A stretch of DNA of 62,423 bases. Source: an uncultured Bacteroidales bacterium. Its GTDB lineage: Bacteria; Bacteroidota; Bacteroidia; Bacteroidales; UBA932. The stretch is from the NCBI GenBank assembly GCA_934693135.1, contig CAKUVA010000009.1:1-62423 (forward strand), in the 5' to 3' direction. Both the position numbers and the translations under genes were made by a program. The notes under the pieces were generated by a model. That model was given only the letters and a program-made list of their open reading frames with translations. It was not told the origin of the DNA and made no database searches. Positions 36,584-45,112 of this stretch are shown here, piece by piece (within the stretch, counting starts at the first letter, position 1; each line of letters starts with the position of its first letter).

Positions 36584-36619
36584 TGTCAAAGTTCGTCTAT
36601 AAAGTTCGTAATATGGGGG

Positions 36620-37003
36620 TTACCGGTCATTCTTTTCATCCTCAGCGACCTGCTCAGGAGTCCTTTTCTTATTTATATTCTCATCGCTTCTGCCTGTTCG
36701 GATGCTATAATAATGGTCAATGTCTGATACCCAAACTCTTCCGTCTCCTATTTCTCCTGTCCGAGCCGTTCTGAATATCGTATCTATAGCTGTCTCACAT
36801 AGTTCATCTTTGACTATAAGTATGAGCATTACTCTTTCGATAATGTCTGTTTCATACATTACACCTCGATAGACACGTCTGTTTCGTGCATGTCCCGCTC
36901 CTCTTACTTCTACATAAGAGAACCATTCGACTCCATTTTCCAATAGAGCCTCTTTTGTCTCCTCGAACCTTGTTCGTCGGATGACTGCTTCGATTTTCTT
37001 CAT
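36620..37003 (-). CDS. glnK: PII-type nitrogen regulatory protein
   Basis: The 127-residue product has the PII fold, with MKKIEAVIR at the N-terminus, a T-loop containing VYRGVMY (the Tyr of the family), and ARTGEIGDGRVWV. A charged tail of about 15 residues extends beyond the usual end. PII proteins sense ATP/ADP and 2-oxoglutarate and control the ammonium channel. The position right before amtB supports glnK. The T-loop is about one residue shorter than the enterobacterial form and lacks its usual Gln. Confidence 0.92.
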   Translation of the reverse strand: MKKIEAVIRRTRFEETKEALLENGVEWFSYVEVRGAGHARNRRVYRGVMYETDIIERVMLILIVKDELCETAIDTIFRTARTGEIGDGRVWVSDIDHYYSIRTGRSDENINKKRTPEQVAEDEKNDR

Positions 37004-37093
37004 ATTGAATAGAGATAAAATAAATTTGTCGAATAAAATATCCCCTTATGCGGCTGATATTTCAGTCGCACATGAAATAATTTGATAAAAGAA

Positions 37094-37126
37094 AAGAGCC
37101 ATGGACTGAATCGTACCAAGGCTCTT
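37094..37126 (-). terminator. Minus-strand terminator in the gap before glnK
   Basis: On the minus strand AAGAGCC (37126-37120) pairs with GGCTCTT (37100-37094), then TTCTTTT follows. It could end the HAD-gene transcript or a short RNA starting near 37240. Confidence 0.6.
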
Positions 37127-37240
37127 GTATCAGATATTAACGCTGTCGTGACGCAGCCGCTTCTATGGTGATAATCCATAGATGACTTATGGTCATTCTG
37201 AAGCAGTTAATCGTCGTCATAAGCGTTTTGTTGTTTGTTT
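37094..37240 (-). ncRNA. Candidate small RNA between the HAD gene and glnK
   Basis: The 299-base gap 37004-37302 holds no convincing gene. A minus-strand TAGTTTTG -7 box (37254-37247), a clean hairpin TCTATGG/CCATAGA (arms 37162-37168 and 37176-37182), and a terminator-like hairpin (37094-37126) are spaced as for an RNA of about 150 bases. It could also be the HAD gene's 3' untranslated region. Confidence 0.3.
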
Positions 37241-37302
37241 CTGTCACAAAACTATGACTTTCGAAAAAATAATCCAAGAAAAAAATGAATAAAATCGTTT
37301 AG

Positions 37303-38130
37303 CTATAGCTTCTGAAGCTCGCAGTCTGCTTTTATCTTGTCAATGACGCTGCAGACAACTTTGAATATCCTGCTATAGTGAGAATAGTTTGCAGGGGTTA
37401 TGAAATTAACACGTCCCTGTCGTAGGAGTTTCTCTGCGACAGCTTTTTTTTGATCATTGTCAGGATTATAGACAGCTATTGAGTGCCCTCCGAACATGCT
37501 CACGATTTTCATGCATGGAACATCTGTCTCGCCATCACCTATATAAACCATTTGCGTGAAAGGTATCCTCTTCTTGTCTTCAGCCATGCTCTCGTTTACC
37601 TCGTCTGTGTCGCGAGCTGTGAATATGCCTTTGTTTATCTTGAAAATGAATTGTGTCTTTGCGGTGTAGTCTACTGCAATTCCTGGCCATACAGCTTCCC
37701 CTTTGGAGTCGTAAAGAAAAGTGCTTGCAAAGATATGCTTAAATTCTTTGGCTATTGGACAACCTTCTATTATTTCTTTTAACCCTGAAGAATTAATATA
37801 ATGCTCTACTTTGACACCTTGACTGCGACCATATTCGTTTACGAGGTCGAACCAACTGCCGAGTCCGTCAAATAACTTTATGTCTTTTCCGAACTTCTTG
37901 AATTCACTATGCCTTAATCTGATGCCCTTGTTCCTTGCTTCATCGAACATTAGCTTCATGTAGGCGAGGATATTGCTGGCATCTTGCCCTTCTGCGATTC
38001 TGTTACTCATTTCCCAGAATTCTGCCGGAGTCTTTCCTACAGCTTGAATAAATCCAAATTCCTGCATATTGCCGGGAGATAGTGTGCCATCAAAATCGTA
38101 TATCAGAGCGACAATAGGTTTTTTTCTCAT
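37303..38130 (-). CDS. HAD-superfamily phosphatase
   Basis: The 275-residue protein has the HAD motif I YDFDGTLSP (D12 nucleophile, D14), motif II around YINSSGL, and a C-terminal motif IV VYIGDGETDVPCM. The cap is helical. HAD phosphatases hydrolyse phosphate esters in the cytoplasm; the substrate is unknown. It resembles the SerB-like branch loosely. It is transcribed divergently from the acyl-CoA ligase gene. Confidence 0.85.
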   Translation of the reverse strand: MRKKPIVALIYDFDGTLSPGNMQEFGFIQAVGKTPAEFWEMSNRIAEGQDASNILAYMKLMFDEARNKGIRLRHSEFKKFGKDIKLFDGLGSWFDLVNEYGRSQGVKVEHYINSSGLKEIIEGCPIAKEFKHIFASTFLYDSKGEAVWPGIAVDYTAKTQFIFKINKGIFTARDTDEVNESMAEDKKRIPFTQMVYIGDGETDVPCMKIVSMFGGHSIAVYNPDNDQKKAVAEKLLRQGRVNFITPANYSHYSRIFKVVCSVIDKIKADCELQKL

Positions 38131-38182
38131 ATTCTATTCCTCCTTGTATGACCCTGTACAACCAAAATTAATTCCTATTTCA

Positions 38183-38190
38183 CAAATATA
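38183..38190 (-). promoter_or_regulatory. -7 box for the HAD gene
   Basis: Minus-strand TATATTTG, 53 bases upstream of the HAD start and facing away from the ligase promoter. Confidence 0.5.
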
Positions 38191-38202
38191 GCGGAAAGTT
38201 AT

Positions 38203-38210
38203 TAAATTTG
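38203..38210 (+). promoter_or_regulatory. -7 box for the acyl-CoA ligase gene
   Basis: TAAATTTG matches TAnnTTTG, 23 bases before ATG 38233. Confidence 0.5.
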
Positions 38211-38232
38211 CGACTTATAGCAAATAACAATT

Positions 38233-39876
38233 ATGGAACATTATTTCGCAAGACTTCAGAACGCAATACATCGCTATTGGGATAAACCAGCGGTATGCAA
38301 TTATCGAGGAGAAACATTTACTTATGGCCAACTGGCGACGCAGATCGAGAAATTCCATATTTTCTTCGGATTATGTGGGCTGAAAAAAGGAGATAGGGTG
38401 GCTATATGTGCCAAGAATACGGCAAGGATGGCTGTGTCTTTCCTTTCTGTAAATACATACGAAACTGTTGTCGTACCTATTCTTGCTGATTTTACTCCAG
38501 AAAGTGTAAACCATCTTGTCGACCATTCAGAAAGCCTTGTGTTATTTACTGATAATGATATATGGGTTAAGCTTGATATTGAAAAAATGCCTCATCTGAA
38601 AGCTGTTATAAGTGTCAATGACTTTACACTTCTGTGGGCTGTAGATGATGAAGTTAAAAGGGCATTCGCTTCTGTTTCAGAGCAGTTCTCATCAAAGTAT
38701 CCTATGGGCTTTTCAAGCGAGAATGTATCATATAATACTGATAACTGGGACGATTTAGATGTTATTAATTATACTTCAGGAACGACAAGTGCTCCTAAGG
38801 GAGTTATGCTGACATATCGTGCCCTCAGTGCAACCGTGGATTTTGGTCAACGATATATACCTTCATCTGATAAGTTCAAGATGGTGTCAATGTTGCCTAT
38901 GGCGCATATGTATGGCCTTGTCTATGAATTCCTATATCCGCTGTGCAATGGGACAAGTATTACTTTCTTGGGAAAGACCCCTTCACCATCATTGTTACTT
39001 TCGGCCATGCATGACGTGAAACCATATCTTCTTATCACAGTTCCGTTGGTTATGGAAAAAGTGTTTAAGAGTGCAATCAAGCCTGTGCTCGAAAAACCTG
39101 TGATGAAAATTCTGACTAAAATACCTGGAGTGAAGGCATTGATATTCAAGAAAATCAGAGAGAAGCTCTTGGCGGCTCTTGGCGGTAATTTGCAGATGAT
39201 TATTATGGGTGGTGCTCCATTGAATCCAGATGTAGAAAAGTGGTTCAAGAGGCTTGGACTTCCTTATACCGTTGGATATGGTATGACAGAAGCGGCTCCG
39301 TTGCTTGCTTATGCTCCTTGGAATACCTATATTCCGGGATCGTGTGGCCGTTCAGTTGACTGCGCCACTGTCCGCATTGATTCTGAAGATCCTCAGCATG
39401 TGGCAGGGGAAATTCAGGCGAAAGGTGAAAATATCTGTATCGGTTATTATAAGAATGAAGAAGCGACCAAGGCTGCTTTTACTGAAGATGGATATCTGAA
39501 GACAGGTGATCTCGGCGTAATCGATGCTCAGGGAAATATTTTTATTCGAGGACGTAGCAAGAGCATGATTTTAAGTGCAAATGGACAGAATATATATCCT
39601 GAAGAAGTTGAGGCTGTTGTAAATAGTCAGGATTACGTTACAGAATCGGTTGTCGTTGATAGAGGAACAAAACTTGTGGCACTCGTGTATCTTGACCAAG
39701 ATTCGATAAAGAAACATGGCCTTGATCAAGAAGCTATATCTGAATTACCTGAGAAAATCAGGATAATGTCCAATAAACTTCTTCCGTCATATAGTCAGTT
39801 ACAGAAAGTAGAAATAGTGGATAAGCCATTTGAAAAAACACCTAAAATGAGCATAAAGCGATTTATTTATAAATAA
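38233..39876 (+). CDS. AMP-forming long-chain fatty-acid-CoA ligase-like enzyme
   Basis: The 547-residue protein has the ANL-superfamily motifs: the P-loop YTSGTTSAPKGVML, GYGMTEAAP, the YLKTGDLG block and RGRSKSMILSANGQNIYPEE, plus a C-terminal Lys in KTPKMSIKRF. Members activate fatty or aryl acids with ATP and load CoA or a carrier protein. A long-chain acyl substrate is the usual annotation for this Bacteroidales type but is not proven by the sequence. Confidence 0.88.
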   Translation: MEHYFARLQNAIHRYWDKPAVCNYRGETFTYGQLATQIEKFHIFFGLCGLKKGDRVAICAKNTARMAVSFLSVNTYETVVVPILADFTPESVNHLVDHSESLVLFTDNDIWVKLDIEKMPHLKAVISVNDFTLLWAVDDEVKRAFASVSEQFSSKYPMGFSSENVSYNTDNWDDLDVINYTSGTTSAPKGVMLTYRALSATVDFGQRYIPSSDKFKMVSMLPMAHMYGLVYEFLYPLCNGTSITFLGKTPSPSLLLSAMHDVKPYLLITVPLVMEKVFKSAIKPVLEKPVMKILTKIPGVKALIFKKIREKLLAALGGNLQMIIMGGAPLNPDVEKWFKRLGLPYTVGYGMTEAAPLLAYAPWNTYIPGSCGRSVDCATVRIDSEDPQHVAGEIQAKGENICIGYYKNEEATKAAFTEDGYLKTGDLGVIDAQGNIFIRGRSKSMILSANGQNIYPEEVEAVVNSQDYVTESVVVDRGTKLVALVYLDQDSIKKHGLDQEAISELPEKIRIMSNKLLPSYSQLQKVEIVDKPFEKTPKMSIKRFIYK

Positions 39877-39948
39877 AGTGCAACATTTAGAGTGTTTTCT
39901 GCATTTTGTATAAGTGATTGTTAAAGATGACTAAATGCGGAGGCTGAA

Positions 39949-40614
39949 ATGAATCTAAGAAGAATTATTGCAGTGGCTGCCATTTTTATGGTAGCCACGC
40001 TTTGTTTGAGAGGACAGAGTAAAGAACCAGATCCGTCCCTTAAATTTGAAGTTCGTGTTGGAGCTTCGGTTCCGAAATGGTCATTGTTTACAAATTCTCG
40101 CCTTATCGATGGGTGGGGATGGTGTGGTGACGTTAGTCGCGAAAAGTGGACAATTGCTGGATTGATAGATAATTATGCTGGTCCTGTCTATTCTACAGGT
40201 GCGTTAACAGCAGAGTTTAGTTATATCTTGAAGCGGTGGCTCACTTTTTCGATGGGAATAGGATACAATCATTATTGGAAATCTCTTTATTCTGGAATAG
40301 ATGATTCATATCTTGGCAGAGCTAATGCAGCGGCTATAACATTCATGCCTTTGGCAAGATTTACTTATTATGCCAAGCGGAATGTAAAATTATACTCTGG
40401 GGCAGGTCTTGGAGTGGCATGGTATCACAATTATAGTGCAACTAAGTATCCGTGGTGTGAATTCGGTGATATTCGTAATGAAGATTTGGTAAATCCGATG
40501 CTTCAGACTATTCCTATCGGAATAACAGTTGGAAATAAGTTTTTTGGTTTCTCGGAACTTGGGTTTGGGTCTGTATGGTGTGGCATTCGTGCTGGAGTTG
40601 GATATAGATTTTAG
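39949..40614 (+). CDS. Outer-membrane beta-barrel-like protein (pair 1)
   Basis: The 221-residue product has a signal peptide (ending near LCLRGQS), alternating hydrophobic and polar residues typical of a small barrel, and a terminal aromatic residue (AGVGYRF), as required for outer-membrane insertion. Its end resembles that of the barrel gene at 41251-41856 (VGCRF). I know no named family. A lipoprotein gene starts five bases after the stop. Confidence 0.7.
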   Translation: MNLRRIIAVAAIFMVATLCLRGQSKEPDPSLKFEVRVGASVPKWSLFTNSRLIDGWGWCGDVSREKWTIAGLIDNYAGPVYSTGALTAEFSYILKRWLTFSMGIGYNHYWKSLYSGIDDSYLGRANAAAITFMPLARFTYYAKRNVKLYSGAGLGVAWYHNYSATKYPWCEFGDIRNEDLVNPMLQTIPIGITVGNKFFGFSELGFGSVWCGIRAGVGYRF

Positions 40615-40625
40615 GAGGTATGATA

Positions 40626-41249
40626 ATGAGTAAGTTATATTGGATTTTGTTTGTTGCCTGTGCTGTAATGGCTTCATCTTGTAATTTAGGTAATGAAGAG
40701 TACAATGATACGGAAAGTCATCTAAAAGATTATGCATCCACTCTTATTTATGTCTCTGCGGAAATTCCGGTATTGTGGATGAGCAAGCAGATTGATATAG
40801 ATAAGACTCCTATTTTCGAACTTGGAAAAGAATGGCATTGGAAAACGAAAAGCAATGGCTATGCGTTTTATGATATAGAAGCTCTGAATATTACTGCGAA
40901 CTGTGTGGCTGATACTACATGGAATGTTTCTGTTTCGACATTACCTGAGAATTCGTTGTCTAACCTCAATGCTTCAATGAAGGTTTCTTTCAGTACGGTA
41001 AGTAGTGGATATCGTATATGGACAATTGATATTTCTGGAAGTACTGAAGAAACTACAGGATATTCCTCATCATTCAGGACATTGGAGGCATTCAAACTTG
41101 ATGTAAAATGGAGTCCATTTAAGGATATGTATACGGTGACTCCTTTTGGAACAGTCAGAACGGAATTCTTTAGTGATGGGATAAATATTGAATCGTTCAC
41201 TACTATTTATGGCGACGGTGATTCCTATGATTTTTTATATGAAAGATAA
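40626..41249 (+). CDS. Hypothetical lipoprotein (pair 1)
   Basis: The lipobox MASSC near residue 19 follows a hydrophobic signal. The mature domain is about 185 residues, predicted beta-rich, with no family recognised. The alternative ATG at 40620 adds two residues. It is paired with the preceding barrel gene, and the next barrel gene begins one base after its stop. Confidence 0.7.
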   Translation: MSKLYWILFVACAVMASSCNLGNEEYNDTESHLKDYASTLIYVSAEIPVLWMSKQIDIDKTPIFELGKEWHWKTKSNGYAFYDIEALNITANCVADTTWNVSVSTLPENSLSNLNASMKVSFSTVSSGYRIWTIDISGSTEETTGYSSSFRTLEAFKLDVKWSPFKDMYTVTPFGTVRTEFFSDGINIESFTTIYGDGDSYDFLYER

Positions 41250-41250
41250 T

Positions 41251-41856
41251 ATGAACAAAATCAAGAATTTAAGCTCCGTATTGCTTTTGATTACGTTGCT
41301 AATACCATGCAGGTTGTCTGCTTTTAGGCCAATGAGAAGCTATCGTTTTGATATCTCTGTTAATGCTTCGGCGGGAGAGCCCTCATCAGCATATCGTCTG
41401 TTCAAGCGTCCTGGCATCTCTTATGCAACACCTCCGATGGTGTCAGACATGTATGCTGAATCAGTTTGTGATATTGAATTTTCAGGATTATATGCCGTGC
41501 ATTTTGAATCGAAGGTTGCAAAGAGGCTGGCAGTTGGTGCGGATTTGTCCGCACTTTCGATGAACGGTACGCTATATACCGGATTTGACAGACAACATTG
41601 GGAAGATAAAAATGGTTATGCTTTGTATATCATGCCTGAGGTCCGTTTTTTTTATTTCATGACTAAACTTACGACATTGTCCGGAGCTGTTCAAGCTGGA
41701 ATGGGAATATATGATGGCTTTACAAAGAAGGTTTCTCCGGAATTTCAGATAATCCCTTTTTCATATACTTTAGGAGATAGGGTATATGGGAAAGCTGAAC
41801 TGACATTCGGTTCTATGATGAATGGAATCACATTTGGTGTGGGTTGTAGATTTTAA
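41251..41856 (+). CDS. Outer-membrane beta-barrel-like protein (pair 2)
   Basis: ATG 41251 gives a good signal peptide (MNKIKNLSSVLLLITLL to CRLSA). The upstream extension to 41188 overlaps the previous gene and is ignored. The C-terminal block GKAELTFGSMMNG with VGCRF parallels FSELGFGSVWCG with VGYRF in the pair 1 barrel, so the two are paralogues. Function unknown. Confidence 0.7.
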   Translation: MNKIKNLSSVLLLITLLIPCRLSAFRPMRSYRFDISVNASAGEPSSAYRLFKRPGISYATPPMVSDMYAESVCDIEFSGLYAVHFESKVAKRLAVGADLSALSMNGTLYTGFDRQHWEDKNGYALYIMPEVRFFYFMTKLTTLSGAVQAGMGIYDGFTKKVSPEFQIIPFSYTLGDRVYGKAELTFGSMMNGITFGVGCRF

Positions 41857-41867
41857 ATGATATTGGC

Positions 41868-42557
41868 ATGAAAGACGTGAAGAGAATTCTAATGGCAGTT
41901 ACAGCGATGGTGTCTTTTACTACATCATGCTGTCTTAGAGGTGATTACTCTCCATATAGAGGAAAGGAATATTTATATTATTCTGATGACATTGTGGATA
42001 ATTGTATTGAGAAACCTATGGCGATGCTGGATTTCGTCCTCATGGTTAAAAATAAGGTTTCTGGACCTATCGAAAACGGAACTTATATCGTTGCCGATGA
42101 TGCGGATAATAAAATAGGTCCATTTGAATGTCGTGTAGAAGGGTCTGATACAGTGTGGTATGCTGATAATATAGGTTATATCATAAGTCAGTCTGATGTC
42201 GATAAAAATACTTGGGTAGTGCGAAGGGATGATTCCATCAGTGGAGTTTCAGGTTGGGATTATTTATATAAATATACTTTGACTGCTGCTATGTCTTCAG
42301 AATATGATTCTGCGCTCGCTCATCAGACGTGGGATATCAGCATTCAAGGTGAACGTTTCGAGAAATCTGATTATTCGCTTTCTTATTGTTCAGAGGGCTT
42401 GATGACCATAATGTGGAATTATCCTAATGCATACTATACTAATTGTACCATCAATGGAGTCCTTGATGTATCATTTAGGAAAAATGGCAAGGAAAAGGAT
42501 TGGCTGAAGGCCTTGTATCAGGATGGGGATTCTCATTATCAGACATCATTTAGGTAA
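41868..42557 (+). CDS. Hypothetical lipoprotein (pair 2)
   Basis: The signal region ends in FTTSCC, giving a lipidated Cys near residue 21. The 208-residue mature part has no recognised family. It follows the second barrel gene by 11 bases, repeating the barrel-then-lipoprotein order of pair 1. Confidence 0.7.
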   Translation: MKDVKRILMAVTAMVSFTTSCCLRGDYSPYRGKEYLYYSDDIVDNCIEKPMAMLDFVLMVKNKVSGPIENGTYIVADDADNKIGPFECRVEGSDTVWYADNIGYIISQSDVDKNTWVVRRDDSISGVSGWDYLYKYTLTAAMSSEYDSALAHQTWDISIQGERFEKSDYSLSYCSEGLMTIMWNYPNAYYTNCTINGVLDVSFRKNGKEKDWLKALYQDGDSHYQTSFR

Positions 42558-42643
42558 TCCTTAAAATGTAACTTAACTTTTATATAATAGATATGACAAA
42601 TTGTCATATGTGATAGATTGGAACGTTATTTGACTTTTATTAG

Positions 42644-42669
42644 ACCGTCCGAATATCGGGCGGTTTTTT
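42644..42669 (+). terminator. Intrinsic terminator of the barrel/lipoprotein cluster
   Basis: ACCGTCCGA (42644-42652) pairs with TCGGGCGGT (42656-42664), with one G-U pair, and six T bases follow. Confidence 0.9.
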
Positions 42670-42723
42670 ATGCTCGGTATGTGGGTTTAGTTACATTGAC
42701 AAAAACAAAAAAACAGAAATATT

Positions 42724-44772
42724 ATGGCTGAGATTAAAGGTAAAATAGGTGTTACTACCGAGAATATTTTCCCGGTGATTAAGCAGTTTTTGTATTCAGA
42801 TCATGAGATTTTCCTTAGGGAACTTGTGGCAAATGCAGTAGATGCTACAGAAAAGATGAAGGCTCTTGCTTCATCAGGAGACTTTAAGGGAGAGCTTGGC
42901 GAGCTTTCTGTCAAGATTGAACTTGATGAGAAAAAGAAGGAACTCAAGATTATTGATCGTGGTATCGGTATGACAGAAGAGGAAATCGATAAGTATATAA
43001 ATCAGATTGCATTCTCTTCTGCCGGTGAATTCCTTGAAAAATATAAGGATCAGATTGGCAATATTATAGGTCATTTTGGACTTGGTTTCTATTCTGCATT
43101 CATGGTTTCCAAGAGAGTTACGATAGAATCTCTTTCATGGAAGGATGGTGCTAAGGCTGTCAAATGGTCATGTGATGGAAGTCCTGAATATGAAATGACA
43201 GCCTCAGACAAGAGTGATAGGGGAACATGCATAACATTGTATCTTGATGATGACTCATCAGAGTATGCATCTAAAGGTAAAATAGAGCAACTTCTTAACA
43301 AGTACTGTAAGTTCATGCCGTTCCCTATTGTGTTCGGTAAAGAGCAGGAGTGGAAAGATGGTAAGTATGTTGATACTGATAAAGATAAAGTAATCAATAC
43401 TGTAGAGCCATTGTGGACACGCAAGCCTGCTGAATTGAAAGATGAGGACTACATGAAGTTCTACAAGGCTCTGTACCCTACATATGAAGAGCCATTGTTT
43501 TACATTCATCTAAATGTTGACTATCCTTTCCATCTGACAGGTATTCTCTATTTCCCTAAGATAAAGGAGAGAATGTCCATCGAAAAGAACAAGATACAGC
43601 TTTATTGTAACCAGATGTTCGTTACAGACCATGTGGACAATATTGTTCCTGATTTCTTGACGCTGCTTCATGGCGTGATAGATTCTCCGGATATTCCTTT
43701 GAATGTCTCAAGAAGTTATTTGCAGAGTGATTCCAATGTTAAGAAAATTTCAGGATATATCACTAAGAAAGTAGCTGATAGACTTGAGGAAATTTTCAAT
43801 ACAGAGAGGAAGTCGCTCGAAGAAAAATGGGACAATCTTAAGCTCTTTATAGAATATGGTATGCTTTCAGATGAGAAATTCTGTGAAAGAGCGATGAACT
43901 TTGCACTCTTGAAGAATACTGAAGGAAAGTACTTTAGCTTCGATGAGTACCGTAAGGCTATTGAGGGTAATCAGACCGACAAGGATAAGAAGGTCGTCTA
44001 TTTGTATGCTACTGATGCTGAAGCTCAGTACCAGTTTATTGAGGGCGCAAGGAACAAAGGCTATGATGTTTTGCTCATGGATTGTGAACTTGATTCTCAT
44101 TTCGTTAATTTGCTTGAGCAGAAACTTAAGGATTGCCGCTTTAGCCGTGTAGATTCGGATGCCATTGACAATCTCATCCCTAAAGAGGATAGAACGAAGC
44201 CAACCTTTACTGAAGAAGAAAAGAGTGACTTGAACGACTTGTTCAAGGCTGTGCTTCCTAAAGAATATGAGTACTATGTGGATGCTGATAATCTTGGTGA
44301 GGATGGGGCTCCTATTCTTATCACCCAGAATGAGTTCATGCGCCGTTATAGAGAGATGAGCTCTCTCGGTGGAGGTATGAATTTCTATGGACAGATGCCA
44401 GAGTCATATAATATTACTGTCAATGTGCAGAATCCTGTAATAGCCAAGATTCTTGAAGCAGAGAAAGCTGATGTCAAGCCTCAGGAGAAAGTCGCGGAGG
44501 CAGATCCTGAAATAATCAAGGCTGGAGAAGACAAGAATGCTACTGAGGAACAGAAGAAGGCTGCTGAGGATGCAAAGTCTGCGGTTCGTGAGGCTAAAGA
44601 GGCTGCTCATACTGCCCATAAGGCTGAGATAGAAGAGTTCGCTTCCAAGAATGATATTCTCCATCAGATTACAGACTTGGCTCTTCTTGCCAATGGTCTT
44701 TTGAAAGGAAAGGCTCTCAGTGATTTTATTGCACGTAGCCAGAAGGTCGTTACAGATGCATATCTGAAATAG
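42724..44772 (+). CDS. htpG: Chaperone HtpG (bacterial Hsp90)
   Basis: HtpG is a dimeric ATP-driven chaperone in the cytoplasm. The 682-residue protein starts with the GHKL ATPase domain (FLRELVANAVDATEKM, IIDRGIGMTEEEID, GHFGLGFYSAFMV), then the middle domain, and a C-terminal dimerisation domain that here has an acidic Lys/Glu/Ala-rich insert near residues 580-630. Length fits Bacteroidetes HtpG. No consensus promoter was found directly upstream, so it may use stress control. Confidence 0.95.
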   Translation: MAEIKGKIGVTTENIFPVIKQFLYSDHEIFLRELVANAVDATEKMKALASSGDFKGELGELSVKIELDEKKKELKIIDRGIGMTEEEIDKYINQIAFSSAGEFLEKYKDQIGNIIGHFGLGFYSAFMVSKRVTIESLSWKDGAKAVKWSCDGSPEYEMTASDKSDRGTCITLYLDDDSSEYASKGKIEQLLNKYCKFMPFPIVFGKEQEWKDGKYVDTDKDKVINTVEPLWTRKPAELKDEDYMKFYKALYPTYEEPLFYIHLNVDYPFHLTGILYFPKIKERMSIEKNKIQLYCNQMFVTDHVDNIVPDFLTLLHGVIDSPDIPLNVSRSYLQSDSNVKKISGYITKKVADRLEEIFNTERKSLEEKWDNLKLFIEYGMLSDEKFCERAMNFALLKNTEGKYFSFDEYRKAIEGNQTDKDKKVVYLYATDAEAQYQFIEGARNKGYDVLLMDCELDSHFVNLLEQKLKDCRFSRVDSDAIDNLIPKEDRTKPTFTEEEKSDLNDLFKAVLPKEYEYYVDADNLGEDGAPILITQNEFMRRYREMSSLGGGMNFYGQMPESYNITVNVQNPVIAKILEAEKADVKPQEKVAEADPEIIKAGEDKNATEEQKKAAEDAKSAVREAKEAAHTAHKAEIEEFASKNDILHQITDLALLANGLLKGKALSDFIARSQKVVTDAYLK

Positions 44773-44794
44773 ATTAGTAGAATACTTATTAGAG

Positions 44795-44832
44795 GCGGGA
44801 TAACCATGGAAGTGGTTGTCCCGCTTTTTTTA
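44795..44832 (+). terminator. Intrinsic terminator of htpG
   Basis: GCGGGATAACCA (44795-44806) pairs with 44813-44824 with one G-U pair, followed by a T run. It insulates htpG from the invertible segment. Confidence 0.92.
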
Positions 44833-44845
44833 TGCAAAAAAAAGT

Positions 44846-44866
44846 CTCTCTCATAGTATGAGAGAG
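44846..44866 (+). repeat. Inverted repeat, left arm of invertible segment
   Basis: The 21-base arm is itself a palindrome around a central G at 44856. Its last 18 bases (TCTCATAGTATGAGAGAG, 44849-44866) are the exact reverse complement of 45011-45028. Confidence 0.85.
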
Positions 44867-44990
44867 CGCATTAGCATAACACGCTGATTTATATTTTATT
44901 ACGTTTTAAAAGCAAGAATGGATCTCCTATAAGAATAGCACCATGAACTTAAATGACTCAAAAATCATAGCTGATATTCAGAAATTTAGC

Positions 44991-44998
44991 TATATTTG
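44991..44998 (+). promoter_or_regulatory. -7 box of the invertible promoter
   Basis: TATATTTG matches TAnnTTTG and points toward the antiterminator gene. It lies 12 bases inside the right repeat arm. No clear -33 TTTG is seen. Confidence 0.55.
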
Positions 44999-45010
44999 CA
45001 TACACATTGT

Positions 45011-45031
45011 CTCTCTCATACTATGAGAAAG
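45011..45031 (+). repeat. Inverted repeat, right arm of invertible segment
   Basis: Matches the left arm in inverted orientation at 20 of 21 positions, and in direct orientation at 19 of 21. The central base (C at 45021 versus G on the left) fits the inverted reading. Confidence 0.85.
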
Positions 45032-45112
45032 TCACAATTTGGTTACACATGTTGATAATATTATGCTTTTCGTGTTGGTCGGATACGGCTGCCATTGAAG
45101 ACATAAAGTAGA

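Larger units (their letters stand above)
44846..45031 (+). promoter_or_regulatory. Probable phase-variable invertible promoter segment (ON orientation)
   Basis: A 186-bp segment bounded by inverted repeats contains an outward -7 box near its right edge and lies between the htpG terminator and a UpxY-type gene. This is the known layout of invertible capsule promoters in Bacteroides. No recombinase is encoded nearby, so an unlinked invertase would be needed. The 340-base gap 44773-45112 holds no gene. Confidence 0.65.

Noticed and set aside
44846..45031. Ends of a small transposable element (MITE)
   Set aside because: The palindromic arms lack flanking target duplications and the segment contains a promoter placed for the antiterminator gene; an invertible promoter explains it better.
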